A DNA stretch of 64,000 nt from JANOSH01 sp031415695. Its GTDB lineage: Bacteria; Actinomycetota; Acidimicrobiia; Acidimicrobiales; Ilumatobacteraceae. Positions within the stretch are counted from its first letter, which is position 1, and every line of letters starts with the position of its first letter. Below the pieces are notes generated by a model, which saw nothing but the letters and a program-made list of their open reading frames with translations, made no database searches and had not been told where the DNA came from. A program made the position numbers and the translations under genes. Of the stretch, positions 28,505 to 37,249 are shown one piece after another. Location of the stretch: positions 1 to 64,000 of the forward strand of contig JANOSH010000051.1 in the NCBI GenBank assembly GCA_031415695.1, read 5' to 3'.

Positions 28505-28525
28505 CGAATCAAATATTCTGATTCG
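28505..28525. promoter_or_regulatory. Second palindrome between divergent genes
   Basis: CGAATCA-N7-TGATTCG, a perfect 7-bp inverted repeat ten bases from the TetR-type site and about 95 bases upstream of the cold-shock gene. The AT-rich centre (AATATTC) could hold a -10 box. It is a candidate regulatory site for either divergent gene. Confidence 0.4.
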
Positions 28526-28619
28526 CCGAACTGCAGCGCGCCGTTTTGAGTTGTCGCTGCTACGCTTCGTGACGGGTAGCTGGGAATTCCAGCGAAATGA
28601 TGTGGGAGGAGCGGTCGTC

Positions 28620-28820
28620 ATGGCGACAGGCACCGTTAAATGGTTCAATAACGATAAAGGCTTCGGCTTTATCGCCCGAGATGGTGGTGCCGATGTCTTT
28701 GTGCATCACTCGGCGATCCAAATGAACGGGTACCGCAGCCTGGTCGAAGGGCAGCGCGTCGAGTTCGAAATTGCCATGGGTGAAAAGGGCGAACAAGCCC
28801 GCGACGTGCGCGCCGAATAG
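28620..28820 (+). CDS. cspA: Cold-shock protein
   Basis: A 66-residue single cold-shock domain, an RNA/ssDNA chaperone. Both RNP motifs are present ([10 protein letters not shown] and DVFVHHSAI), after the family start [22 protein letters not shown] supplies a strong ribosome site upstream. I prefer the ATG at 28620 to an earlier in-frame ATG because it matches the family start exactly. The next gene is a DEAD-box helicase, a common partner in cold adaptation. Confidence 0.95.
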   Translation: MATGTVKWFNNDKGFGFIARDGGADVFVHHSAIQMNGYRSLVEGQRVEFEIAMGEKGEQARDVRAE

Positions 28821-28920
28821 CGCATTCATTGCAGGCCGGGCCTTCCGAGAGCCGACGTTCGAGCGCGCTCGTGGCTACACTGGGTGAACAGCCCAGGCGG
28901 AACCGGGCCACACCACACTT

Positions 28921-30096
28921 ATGACATCTTTCGCCTCCCTCGGCGTACCTCCGTTACTGGTGGGCGCACTTGCCGCTAGCGGTATCACCACGCCATTTCC
29001 CGTCCAACTGCTTACCATTCCTGATGGGATGGCGGGTCGAGACGTTTGCGGAAAAGCTAAGACCGGCGCCGGTAAGACGCTTGCGTTCGGGTTGCCAGCA
29101 CTGGCGCTAACCCCCAAGGCAGCGCCGAACGAGCCAACAACATTGATTCTCGTCCCGACCCGTGAATTGGCGCTCCAGGTACATGACGTCCTTGCGCCTC
29201 TCGGAACCACGGTCGACCGTGTTGTTTCGGCTGTCTATGGCGGCGCCAAAATGGAACGGCAGATGGCCCAGTTCGACGCCGGCGTCGACATTGTTGTGGC
29301 GACGCCGGGACGGCTCATCGACCTGGTCGACCGCAAAGCCGTATCGCTCGAAGCTATCTCCATGGTGATTCTCGACGAGGCCGACCGCATGGTCGATATG
29401 GGCTTCTTGCCTCAGGTTGAATGGTTGTTGCGTCACATCAAGGGTCGACACCAGACCCTACTGTTCTCGGCCACGCTCGACGGTGCCATCGACCATATGG
29501 TCAAGAACTATCTGCACGATCCAGTTCGCCACGAACTTGTGTCGGCGTCTATCACGGTCGAGGAAATGGCCCACCGATTCTTGCTGGTTCACGAGATGGA
29601 TAAGGTGAAGATGCTCGGCGCAATCTCTCGCCATCACCCTCGCACCCTCGCGTTCGTAAAGTCCAAGCGAGGTGCCGATCATCTGGTGACTGCGTTGCGT
29701 AAGGAAGGCACCAATGCCGGCGCAATCCACGGCGATCTCGACCAACGCCAGCGTGAGCGAGCGTTGTCCGATTTCACCGATGGCAAGTTGGCTGTGCTTG
29801 TTGCAACCGATGTGGCCGCCCGCGGTATAGACGTCGATGACATCGGTGTCGTAGTGCACTACGACACCCCCATCGACCCCAAGGACTATCTCCATAGGTC
29901 GGGGCGTACTGCTCGGGCCGGCGAGAGTGGCGTCGTCGTCACCCTTTTGGCATGGGACGAGGAACTCGACGTACGCCGGTTGCAAAAGCGGCTGCGACTC
30001 GATGTTCCGATTGTGCGAATGTTCTCGAACGATCATCGGATCGAAGACCTTGCGGGCTGGATTCCCCAGGCCGACGAAGCCATCAACGCGCGATAG
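28921..30096 (+). CDS. DEAD-box RNA helicase
   Basis: A 391-residue ATP-dependent RNA helicase. Motifs in order: Q-motif region (GITTPFPVQLLTIP), I AKTGAGKT, Ia PTRELALQ, Ib TPGRL, II DEAD (VILDEADRMVDMG), III SAT, IV-VI (FVKSKRG, ATDVAARGIDVD, HRSGRTARAG). There is no long C-terminal extension, so it is a minimal helicase core. The adjacent cold-shock gene suggests a shared role in unfolding RNA. Promoter elements are not obvious. Confidence 0.95.
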   Translation: MTSFASLGVPPLLVGALAASGITTPFPVQLLTIPDGMAGRDVCGKAKTGAGKTLAFGLPALALTPKAAPNEPTTLILVPTRELALQVHDVLAPLGTTVDRVVSAVYGGAKMERQMAQFDAGVDIVVATPGRLIDLVDRKAVSLEAISMVILDEADRMVDMGFLPQVEWLLRHIKGRHQTLLFSATLDGAIDHMVKNYLHDPVRHELVSASITVEEMAHRFLLVHEMDKVKMLGAISRHHPRTLAFVKSKRGADHLVTALRKEGTNAGAIHGDLDQRQRERALSDFTDGKLAVLVATDVAARGIDVDDIGVVVHYDTPIDPKDYLHRSGRTARAGESGVVVTLLAWDEELDVRRLQKRLRLDVPIVRMFSNDHRIEDLAGWIPQADEAINAR

Positions 30097-30103
30097 CTCA
30101 TGA

Positions 30104-30739
30104 TTACAACAGGTGCCGGGCAGCGGCCCACGCCGTCAGTTCGTATCGGCTCGAAAGTTGCAGCTTGCGCAGCACCGCCGAGACGTGAGTCTCGATGGTT
30201 TTGATCGACAGAAACAACGAGCCTGCTACTTCTCGATAGGTGTACCCGCGGGCGATGAGTCGCAGCACTTCTTGCTCACGTGGGCTGAGACGGTCGAGGT
30301 CGGTGTTTGCCGATGGCGATACCGGCTCAGCGGCGAAGGCGTCGAGAACGAAGCCCGCGAGCCGGGGAGAGAACACCGCGTCACCGGCGTGCACCCGGGA
30401 AATTGCGTCGACAAGATCGTCGGTGCTGATGGTTTTCGTGACATAGCCACGAGCCCCGGACCGAATAACGGCAATGACATCGTCAGACGCGTCCGAAACC
30501 GACAGCGCCAGAAAGCGAACACCAGGCACCTCGCTGTGAACACCGGGCGGCACAAGTACCCCACCCCCGCCTGGAAGATGCACGTCGAGCAGGACAACGT
30601 CGGGTTGGGTACGAAGGATTACCTCGATAGCCGAGGCCACATCGGCGGCTTCTCCCACGACATCGACTCGATCCTGAAGCTCGGATCGAACACCGGCGCG
30701 AAACAGGCCGTGATCATCGACGATAACGACCCGAATCAT
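30104..30739 (-). CDS. NarL/LuxR-family response regulator
   Basis: Two-domain regulator of 211 residues. The receiver domain has VVIVDDHGLFRAGV, phosphoacceptor Asp in VVLLDVHLPGGGG and Lys in GYVTKTIS. The C-terminal LuxR-type HTH has LSPREQEVLRLIARGYTYRE and SIKTIETHVSAVLRKL. It overlaps the PspC-kinase gene by four bases, so the two form a cognate pair. Confidence 0.95.
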   Translation of the reverse strand: MIRVVIVDDHGLFRAGVRSELQDRVDVVGEAADVASAIEVILRTQPDVVLLDVHLPGGGGVLVPPGVHSEVPGVRFLALSVSDASDDVIAVIRSGARGYVTKTISTDDLVDAISRVHAGDAVFSPRLAGFVLDAFAAEPVSPSANTDLDRLSPREQEVLRLIARGYTYREVAGSLFLSIKTIETHVSAVLRKLQLSSRYELTAWAAARHLL

Positions 30740-31977
30740 CGATCCTCGATCGGCACGGTCATTGTGACTTCGGTACCTTCGCCAAGTCTGCTATCGACCA
30801 CAACGGTGCCCCCATGCCGTGCGAGGCGACCACGGATCGAATCTCGCAGGCCGAGTCGATCGTCGGGTACGTCGGCTTCCACAAACCCGACGCCACGGTC
30901 GCGAACGAACGCAGACACATTGGTTGGTGTGGCCTCGACATACACCGAGATAGTTGCGACACCAGCATGTTTTGCCGCGTTGGTGGCCGCCTCTTTGACA
31001 GCACCGATTAACGCAACCACCGACGCTGACGGTTCGACCTGACCAACCGTGACTAGGTCGATCTTGACGTGGTGCGCCGCTTCGATGTCGTCGACAGCGT
31101 TCTGCACCGAGCGGGCCAGCGTGAGCGCTTCGAACGATCGTTCGGAATACAACCAGGACCGCAACTCGCGTTCCTGACGTCGGGCTAGTTGAACCGTCGC
31201 GGCTGGGTCGTGGGCCTGACGTTGAATCATCGCCAGCGTCTGAAGCACCGAATCGTGCAAATGGGCACCGATCTCGGCCCGTTCCTCGGTGCGAATTCGT
31301 TGCCGTCGTTCGTTACTGAGATCTGCTAGCAAGCGCGTGATGAGTGGCCCGCCGAACAGTGCGCTGCCGACTGCTAACGCGACAAGAGGACCAATGAGGC
31401 CGCCGAGCCGTGAAACCGATTGCACGCCGATGCCGAGTGACGCCACACCAATTGCGGTGAGAGCCAAACCGACGACCAGCCGTCCCGGCGATGGTGGCGA
31501 CTGCAGCAACGAGCTGATCCGGCGCAGGTCGGTATCGGCACCCGGTCGGCGCATCCAGACCACAAGCGAACCGGTGAGCAAAATGGCCAGCGGCCAGGCC
31601 CATTGATCGCCGATCCAAAGTCCAGCTCGGCGAAACGCCAACAGCGCCCCAACGCTGAAACACACCAGTGACGCGGCTCGCTCGCCACCGTTTCGGGGTG
31701 GGGCAATTGGTCGTACGGCCCCGGGTGGTTGGGCGAGTAGCAATCCCGCTACGTATAGGCCAAGGCCCGCACCTCCGGCGACTGACAACATGATGAGCGC
31801 AGCCCGAATGATGAGTGGGTCGACACCAAGGTGCTCGGCCAAACCCCCAGCAAGCCCCGAAATCATCTTCTGGTCCTCGCTACGCGAGAAGGCCAGGCGA
31901 GGCTTGAGCCCATGCATGGACGGCGATGCGTTGGGCGGCATGGTTCCATCGTCGCGCATTGCGAGTGCCAGCGTCAT
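30736..31977 (-). CDS. PspC-domain sensor histidine kinase
   Basis: A 413-residue kinase of the HisKA_3 class. The N-terminal PspC-type domain (ISGLAGGLAEHLGVDPLIIRAA) leads into several membrane helices up to about residue 220; then come the phosphoacceptor His in EIGAHLHDSVLQTLAMIQRQA and the ATPase region with AVKEAATNAAKHAG and DRGVGF. It faces a PspC protein gene across a short divergent region. This layout is common in actinobacteria for envelope stress sensing; the signal is unknown. A shorter start at 31941 is possible. Confidence 0.9.
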   Translation of the reverse strand: MTLALAMRDDGTMPPNASPSMHGLKPRLAFSRSEDQKMISGLAGGLAEHLGVDPLIIRAALIMLSVAGGAGLGLYVAGLLLAQPPGAVRPIAPPRNGGERAASLVCFSVGALLAFRRAGLWIGDQWAWPLAILLTGSLVVWMRRPGADTDLRRISSLLQSPPSPGRLVVGLALTAIGVASLGIGVQSVSRLGGLIGPLVALAVGSALFGGPLITRLLADLSNERRQRIRTEERAEIGAHLHDSVLQTLAMIQRQAHDPAATVQLARRQERELRSWLYSERSFEALTLARSVQNAVDDIEAAHHVKIDLVTVGQVEPSASVVALIGAVKEAATNAAKHAGVATISVYVEATPTNVSAFVRDRGVGFVEADVPDDRLGLRDSIRGRLARHGGTVVVDSRLGEGTEVTMTVPIEDR

Positions 31978-32061
31978 CAGGGATGACCCTGAGAAGGAAT
32001 CAGGGTACGTACAGGGCCACCCCCGATGTGCGCGTGTATTCGTAACCTGGAAGATGGCAGC

Positions 32062-33189
32062 ATGAACGAGACGATGGACAATCAGGCCAATGACGGAACT
32101 GCACTACCGGACGACAACGGGACACCCACACCTGCGCCGCGCCGCTTGGTTCGCTTACCCAAACCCGATGCCGAGATTGCCGGTGTCGCGGCGGGTCTTG
32201 CGCACTACCTAGGGGTGTCGGTTGGCGTGGTGCGGGTGGGTTTCGTCATTAGCACGTGCCTAGGCGGTGCAGGCCTTGCTGCATACATTGCGGCGGCTTT
32301 CCTGCTTCCTCGGCCTGACGACACCGACTCATTGGGTCAGCGGCTGAGCGGGGGTCGTTCCGACGTACTGCTTGGCATAATCGGTGCCCTGACGCTCGGT
32401 CTCGTCGGGCTGTTTGGTGACTACAGCTGGGATCTTGGGATGATTGGCCTGTTGGCTGCGGCCGGAGTTGTGCTGTGGGTTCGGTCGTCGTCGAGCACTC
32501 GGTCAACTTCATGGGCACCGCCATCGGTGTATACCCCAGGTGTCGCGAACGTCGTGTCTGCTCGCCCATCAGGAAGTTCCGAAGCTCGATGGCGCAAACT
32601 GCGTTATGCCTGTGTGGGCGTTGCCGTGGCAGTCGTTGGCGGGCTTATCGCAGCCCCATTCTCGAACGTCACCAACGTGCTCGTTGTCGCAGGCGGGATT
32701 TTGCTGGTCGGTCTGGCCGTGGGTGTTGTTCGGGGCTACGGATGGACGCTTGCCTTGCCGGCGCTTCTCACCGCGGGCCTGCTCCTGCCCGCGAGCTTTT
32801 ACGACCATGCTGGAGTCAGCCTCCGGGCCGGCGCCGGCGAGGTGTCAGCGACTGCACAACAAGTTGCTGCCGGGCGTCGGACGTTTCGATACTCGGCCGG
32901 AAGCATCAACCTCGACCTGCGAGGTCTTCAACAATCCGAAACGTTAAACGTGGCTGTCGGCGCCGGTGAGATCATCATCGTGGTGCCCGATGGAGTGTCT
33001 GTCGAGGTGGCGGCTCGAGCGGGTGCCGGTGAGATCCGGCTGTTCAACGAAGTGGTCGCCGGCACGTATATCTCGTCGTCGTACGGCGGCCCGGCTGAAG
33101 CGGCGCCACTCAAACTCACCCTGAACGTTCGGGTAGGCATGGGCCAAATCATCGTGAGCAGAGCGACCGGCTCGGGCGTCCTGAAATGA
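32062..33189 (+). CDS. PspC-domain membrane protein with LiaF-like C-terminus
   Basis: A 375-residue membrane protein. PspC domain (EIAGVAAGLAHYLGVSVGVV) is near residue 45, followed by a helical membrane region (about 70-250), and a C-terminal beta-rich domain with repeated GAGEI-type turns (VGAGEIIIVVPDGVSVEV, GAGEIRLFNEV), as in LiaF/DUF2154 proteins that tune cell-envelope stress kinases. Divergent from the PspC kinase, so it probably belongs to the same pathway. The ATG at 32062 is chosen over one 12 codons upstream. Confidence 0.82.
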   Translation: MNETMDNQANDGTALPDDNGTPTPAPRRLVRLPKPDAEIAGVAAGLAHYLGVSVGVVRVGFVISTCLGGAGLAAYIAAAFLLPRPDDTDSLGQRLSGGRSDVLLGIIGALTLGLVGLFGDYSWDLGMIGLLAAAGVVLWVRSSSSTRSTSWAPPSVYTPGVANVVSARPSGSSEARWRKLRYACVGVAVAVVGGLIAAPFSNVTNVLVVAGGILLVGLAVGVVRGYGWTLALPALLTAGLLLPASFYDHAGVSLRAGAGEVSATAQQVAAGRRTFRYSAGSINLDLRGLQQSETLNVAVGAGEIIIVVPDGVSVEVAARAGAGEIRLFNEVVAGTYISSSYGGPAEAAPLKLTLNVRVGMGQIIVSRATGSGVLK

Positions 33190-33218
33190 TGCCGCTGTCG
33201 GGGGGATGGCTTGGATTG

Positions 33219-33246
33219 TTGACAAGTTTGATCTTGACCGTATCTA
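33219..33246 (+). promoter_or_regulatory. Candidate promoter of metX
   Basis: A consensus -35 box TTGACA (33219-33224) is followed after 16 bases by TATCTA (33241-33246). The metX start is 60 bases downstream behind a strong AAGGAGG ribosome site. Confidence 0.4.
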
Positions 33247-33305
33247 TCGTGGTGTCCACCAGTTGACGCTGCTGCTACATTGACGGCTGCATCAAGGAGG
33301 ACACG

Positions 33306-34466
33306 ATGCGCACACCACCACCAGCGAGCGGCGCCTGGCGTCCCGGCGATGAGCCGGGACGACGGCAATTCATCACCACCCCTGCTCATCGTCCAATGGC
33401 GCTCGAACTTGGTGGCCGACTGACCGGTGTAACGCAGAGTTACGAGACTTGGGGCACGCTCAACGTCGGCGCCGACAACGCAGTGCTGCTGTGTCATGCA
33501 TGGACTGGTGACTCTCACGTGACCGGAGACGCGGGGCCAGGTCACCCGACGCCGGGCTGGTGGGAGGGTGTGGTCGGGCCGGGATTGTCCATCGATACCG
33601 AGCGGTTCTTTGTCGTTTGTGTCAACGTGCTGGGCGGCTGTCAAGGGTCTACCGGGCCGGCATCGTTCGACCCGGGTACCGGCCAGCCGTACGGTAGCGA
33701 TTTTCCGATCGTGACAATCCGAGACATGGTGCGAGCCCAGCGGCATGTGGCCGATCACCTTGGCGTGACTCGATGGCACAGTGTTGTTGGAGGTTCGATG
33801 GGTGGAATGCAAGCCCTCGAGTGGGCCATTACGTACCCCGACCGAGTGTCGTCGCTGGTGGTGTTGGCATCGTGTTTGCAGGCAACGGCCCAGCAGATTG
33901 CCTGGGGTGCCATAGGGCGTCGGGCAGTGCGTCTGGATCCCAAATGGCGTAACGGTAACTACTACGACGCCGAAGCAGGCGACGGGCCGCACGAAGGTCT
34001 GTCGGTTGCACGCATGTTGGCGCAGGTCACCTTTCGCAGCGACGACGTGTTCACCGACCGGTTCGGGCGCCAGCTCGCCGCCGACGGTTCCACAGGTATG
34101 TGGCAACGCTTCGAAGTCGAGCGCTATCTCGATCATCACGGTGACAAACTCGTGCGCCGTTTCGATGCCAACAGTTACCTATCGGCCAGCAAGGCCATGG
34201 ATCTGCACGATGTTGCCCGTGGGCGTGGTGGCCTGGAAGCGGCCGTTGGTCGTATCAAGGTGCCTACTCTGACGATGGGGATTTGGAGCGATGTGCTGTT
34301 CCCGTCGTATCAACAACGCCAGATCGCAGCATTGCTCCAAGCCAACGACACGGCCGCTCGTTATGTCGAAATTGATTCGGAGCACGGCCACGATGCCTTC
34401 TTGCTCGATCTGCAACAAGTCAGCGATGCCGTGGGCCCCTTCCTCGACAAGCCGGAGCAAGCGTGA
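33306..34466 (+). CDS. metX: Homoserine O-acyltransferase (MetX)
   Basis: Acylates homoserine with acetyl- or succinyl-CoA at the start of methionine synthesis. An alpha/beta-hydrolase fold of 386 residues. The nucleophile Ser is in VVGGSMGGMQALEW, Asp in WSDVLFPS and His in SEHGHDAFLL; LLCHAWTGDSHV and NVLGGCQGSTGP are family blocks. Whether the acyl donor is acetyl- or succinyl-CoA cannot be safely told here. It overlaps the following PLP gene by four bases, and that enzyme would use its product. Confidence 0.95.
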   Translation: MRTPPPASGAWRPGDEPGRRQFITTPAHRPMALELGGRLTGVTQSYETWGTLNVGADNAVLLCHAWTGDSHVTGDAGPGHPTPGWWEGVVGPGLSIDTERFFVVCVNVLGGCQGSTGPASFDPGTGQPYGSDFPIVTIRDMVRAQRHVADHLGVTRWHSVVGGSMGGMQALEWAITYPDRVSSLVVLASCLQATAQQIAWGAIGRRAVRLDPKWRNGNYYDAEAGDGPHEGLSVARMLAQVTFRSDDVFTDRFGRQLAADGSTGMWQRFEVERYLDHHGDKLVRRFDANSYLSASKAMDLHDVARGRGGLEAAVGRIKVPTLTMGIWSDVLFPSYQQRQIAALLQANDTAARYVEIDSEHGHDAFLLDLQQVSDAVGPFLDKPEQA

Positions 34467-35623
34467 ACCCGATTCATCCCGACACCACTGCGATAACTGC
34501 GGGCCGCGCCGCGAATGGTCGGTCGCTCAGTACACCGTTGTGGAACTCGACCGTATGGGAAAGCGAATCGCTCGACCAGGCCCGCCGGTCGGCATCGAGT
34601 ACGCGACCGGCCGAGTTCTATGGTCGATACGCCAACCCAACGGTCAACGCGTTCGAGGCCGCCATTGCCGAGTTAGAAGGAGCCGAGGCGGCACTGGCGT
34701 TCGGGTCAGGTATGGGTGCGGTGGCGTCGGTGATCATGGCGTTGTGCTCACCGGGCGATCACATCGTGTCGCAACGCCATATCTATAGCGGCACCCAAAT
34801 GTTCCTCGAAGGCGTGTGCCGACGTTTTGGCATCGACGTCACGTTGGTCGACGGCGACCAACCGGGTGCGTTCGCGGCGGCTGTACGACCCGGTAAGACA
34901 ATGTTGGTACTGGCCGAGTCGCCGGCGAATCCGCAGATGAGCGTCGTGGATCTCGATGAACTTGGCGCCATTCGGGGTCCGTTCACCGTGGTCGATTCCA
35001 CCTTGGCCACGCCGTATCTGCAACAGCCGTTGCGCCATGGCGTAAGCCTTGTGCTGCATTCGGCCACCAAGGGCATCTGCGGGAGCAACGACGCCAGCCT
35101 CGGTGTCATTGCTGGTGACAAGGACCTGGTCGATGACATTTGGCGGTACAGCGTGCTGCACGGCTCGGTGGCGTCACCCCACGATGCGCTTAACGCCTTA
35201 CGTGGCATTCGGACTCTGCCGGTGCGGCTCGAACGTCAGTGTCGCACGGCGCAGACGCTCGCCGACTGGCTTGAGAAACGGCCCGAGGTGTCCATCGTGA
35301 ACTACCCCGGGCTAGCAAGTCACCCCCACCATCTGCTTGCCACGCGTCAGATGCGAGCGTACGGATCGTTGGTGAGTTTCGATCTCGCCGGCGGTCTCAC
35401 CGCAGCGCGGACCTTTGTCGAACGGCTGCAACTCGCACGGCTGGCCACGTCGCTCGGTGGACCCGAAACATTGGTGACTGCCCCTGCACTCACGACCCAT
35501 GTCGGCATCGATCCCGACGAGCAGATTGAGGTCGGCATCACGCCCGGGCTCGTACGGGTCTCGGTTGGGCTCGAACATCCCGACGACATCATCGCCGACG
35601 TTGCTCAAGCGCTCGCCGACTAG
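34463..35623 (+). CDS. Cys/Met metabolism PLP enzyme (cystathionine gamma-synthase or O-acylhomoserine sulfhydrylase)
   Basis: PLP-dependent enzyme of 386 residues using O-acylhomoserine from MetX. The family blocks are FYGRYANPTVNAFE, ALAFGSGMGAVASVI, VDSTLATPYLQQPL and the Schiff-base Lys in LHSATKGICGSND. The last block is not the common SATKYxxGHSD, so substrate specificity may be shifted. The length fits MetB/MetZ better than the longer MetY. GTG start overlaps metX. Confidence 0.88.
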   Translation: MNPIHPDTTAITAGRAANGRSLSTPLWNSTVWESESLDQARRSASSTRPAEFYGRYANPTVNAFEAAIAELEGAEAALAFGSGMGAVASVIMALCSPGDHIVSQRHIYSGTQMFLEGVCRRFGIDVTLVDGDQPGAFAAAVRPGKTMLVLAESPANPQMSVVDLDELGAIRGPFTVVDSTLATPYLQQPLRHGVSLVLHSATKGICGSNDASLGVIAGDKDLVDDIWRYSVLHGSVASPHDALNALRGIRTLPVRLERQCRTAQTLADWLEKRPEVSIVNYPGLASHPHHLLATRQMRAYGSLVSFDLAGGLTAARTFVERLQLARLATSLGGPETLVTAPALTTHVGIDPDEQIEVGITPGLVRVSVGLEHPDDIIADVAQALAD

Positions 35624-35644
35624 GCGCCCGGACCGTCAATCGCT

Positions 35645-36424
35645 GTGCCCGAGGGAATCGAAGTCGAGATGTACCGACGGGCCGCCGAACGTGTGGTCGG
35701 TCGAACAATTTCTGTGGTTCTCGCACCCGACACTCTCATGTGTCGAGGAGCAACAAGCCCCGAGCAGCTCGTAGATGCACTGACTGGTGCTCGGATACTG
35801 GCCGCTCGGCGGCTTGGCAAACTCCTCATGATCGACACCACCTCGGTAACTCTGGGCATGCGGTTCGGTATGACCGGGCGCCTCATTGTCGATGGTGTCG
35901 CGGCGATCGAGGAGCTGGAATATGGAGCGAAACGTGACGACGAGGCGTGGAATCGGTTTGGTCTGCGGTTTCTCGAAGGCGGGGAGCTGTGGCTGAATGA
36001 CTCGCGACGCCTCGGCGGTGTGGAACTCGACCCGGATGTTGCGGCGCTTGGCCCCGACGCGTTCATCGTCACGTTGCCTCAGTTGGCCGTGGCCCTTGCC
36101 GGGTCCCTGGTATCGGTGAAGGCCCGGTTGTTGGATCAGCACCGAATTGCTGGGATCGGGAATCTGCTCGCCGACGAAACGTTGTGGCGCGCTGGCATTG
36201 ATCCGGCCCGCCGTTCGGCGGATATCTCGGTGGCCGAAATCAAGGCGCTGCACCGAGAACTTCGCCGGGTTCTCACCGAACTCACCCGCCGAGGCGGATC
36301 ACACCGGGGGGACCTGCAATCGCAGCGACACCCCCATGGGGTATGCCCACATGATGGAGCGCCGCTTCGTCGCCGTACCATTAGCGGACGAACAAGCTTT
36401 TCGTGCCCGTTGCATCAACGCTGA
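35645..36424 (+). CDS. Fpg/Nei-family DNA glycosylase
   Basis: Base-excision repair enzyme of 259 residues. The N-terminus after the initiator reads PEGIEVEMYRRAAE, where the Pro is the catalytic nucleophile and the Glu assists. The H2TH region carries LLDQHRIAGIGNLLADE. The C-terminal zinc finger is unusual: CPHDG ... FSCPLHQR gives a Cys/His pairing instead of four Cys. GTG start. The stop overlaps the next ATG (TGATG). Confidence 0.88.
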   Translation: MPEGIEVEMYRRAAERVVGRTISVVLAPDTLMCRGATSPEQLVDALTGARILAARRLGKLLMIDTTSVTLGMRFGMTGRLIVDGVAAIEELEYGAKRDDEAWNRFGLRFLEGGELWLNDSRRLGGVELDPDVAALGPDAFIVTLPQLAVALAGSLVSVKARLLDQHRIAGIGNLLADETLWRAGIDPARRSADISVAEIKALHRELRRVLTELTRRGGSHRGDLQSQRHPHGVCPHDGAPLRRRTISGRTSFSCPLHQR

Positions 36425-37023
36425 TGCTTAAGTCGTGCAAAACTGTTCGTCTCATGCGACGAGTTGTGCTCTGGATGGTCGTGTTCGCCTCTGTCCTTGT
36501 CGCGCCCGGTGTGGCAAGGGCCCAAACGCCGACGTCAACGGTGCCTCCCGCCACGACCGTACCTACAGCGGTCTCGGTCGCCACAAGAGCCCTAGAGGTG
36601 CAAGACGTCGACGATGGGTCGGCCACCGCATTGCGGATCAAACGAATCGCAGCCAGTCTGATTGCCTTGTCGGTGTTGATTCTTGGCATGACCGTATGGT
36701 TTTGGCGCCAAACCAAACCAATGCACCGCTATCTCGAGGGATTGTCACTGATGGGAACTCGCCGTTGGGGACGCGCCGACGCTGTCCATCGAGCGGCGCT
36801 CCTGGAGGTGCTGCGGTCGGCCAGGGGCGTACCCGCCGTGCCGACCGTGGTAGAGGCCGACGACGTAGCCCGGGTGTACTTCGATCACAACGAGTCCGCT
36901 GCGACGATTACGGGCCCGATTCCCATCGTTGGTGACGAGACAACACCTGAGATCTTGGTCGAGCCGTCGTTGGTCGAGCTGTCGCTGCTCGAGCAGGTCG
37001 ATACACTGCACAACAATGTCTGA
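36424..37023 (+). CDS. Small membrane protein, function unknown
   Basis: A 199-residue protein with an N-terminal signal or anchor (RRVVLWMVVFASVLVAPGVARA), a Thr/Pro-rich linker, a second membrane helix (IAASLIALSVLILGMTVWFW) and a cytoplasmic C-terminal region of about 110 residues. I do not recognise the family. The ATG overlapping the glycosylase stop is used; the ATG at 36454 is an alternative. Its last bases overlap the next small gene. Confidence 0.65.
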   Translation: MLKSCKTVRLMRRVVLWMVVFASVLVAPGVARAQTPTSTVPPATTVPTAVSVATRALEVQDVDDGSATALRIKRIAASLIALSVLILGMTVWFWRQTKPMHRYLEGLSLMGTRRWGRADAVHRAALLEVLRSARGVPAVPTVVEADDVARVYFDHNESAATITGPIPIVGDETTPEILVEPSLVELSLLEQVDTLHNNV

Positions 37024-37249
37024 CGAACTCGACGTCGAAGCTATGACCGAACGGTTCCGTAAGCGGGCCGATGCGGTCCGCAACCGCAACCTGCCTCCAG
37101 TGGGTGGCGACGAACGGCGTGCCTTCATCCAGCAGGCCAAGACCGACTTTCAGGATTTCGCGATTATTGGCGATGCAGTTGCATCGATGGAAGACGGGAT
37201 TTTGGTTCTCAGGATCGACTTGCGGCCTCCAGCGGCGCCTTCGGCGTAA
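37016..37249 (+). CDS. Small hypothetical protein, 77 aa
   Basis: Starts MSDELDVEAMTERFRKRADAVR, a charged helical segment, followed by a short strand-rich end. It overlaps the preceding stop by eight bases and ends inside the 3' part of the convergent dioxygenase gene, so about 100 bases code on both strands. No family recognised. The position suggests translation together with the membrane protein upstream. Confidence 0.55.
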   Translation: MSDELDVEAMTERFRKRADAVRNRNLPPVGGDERRAFIQQAKTDFQDFAIIGDAVASMEDGILVLRIDLRPPAAPSA

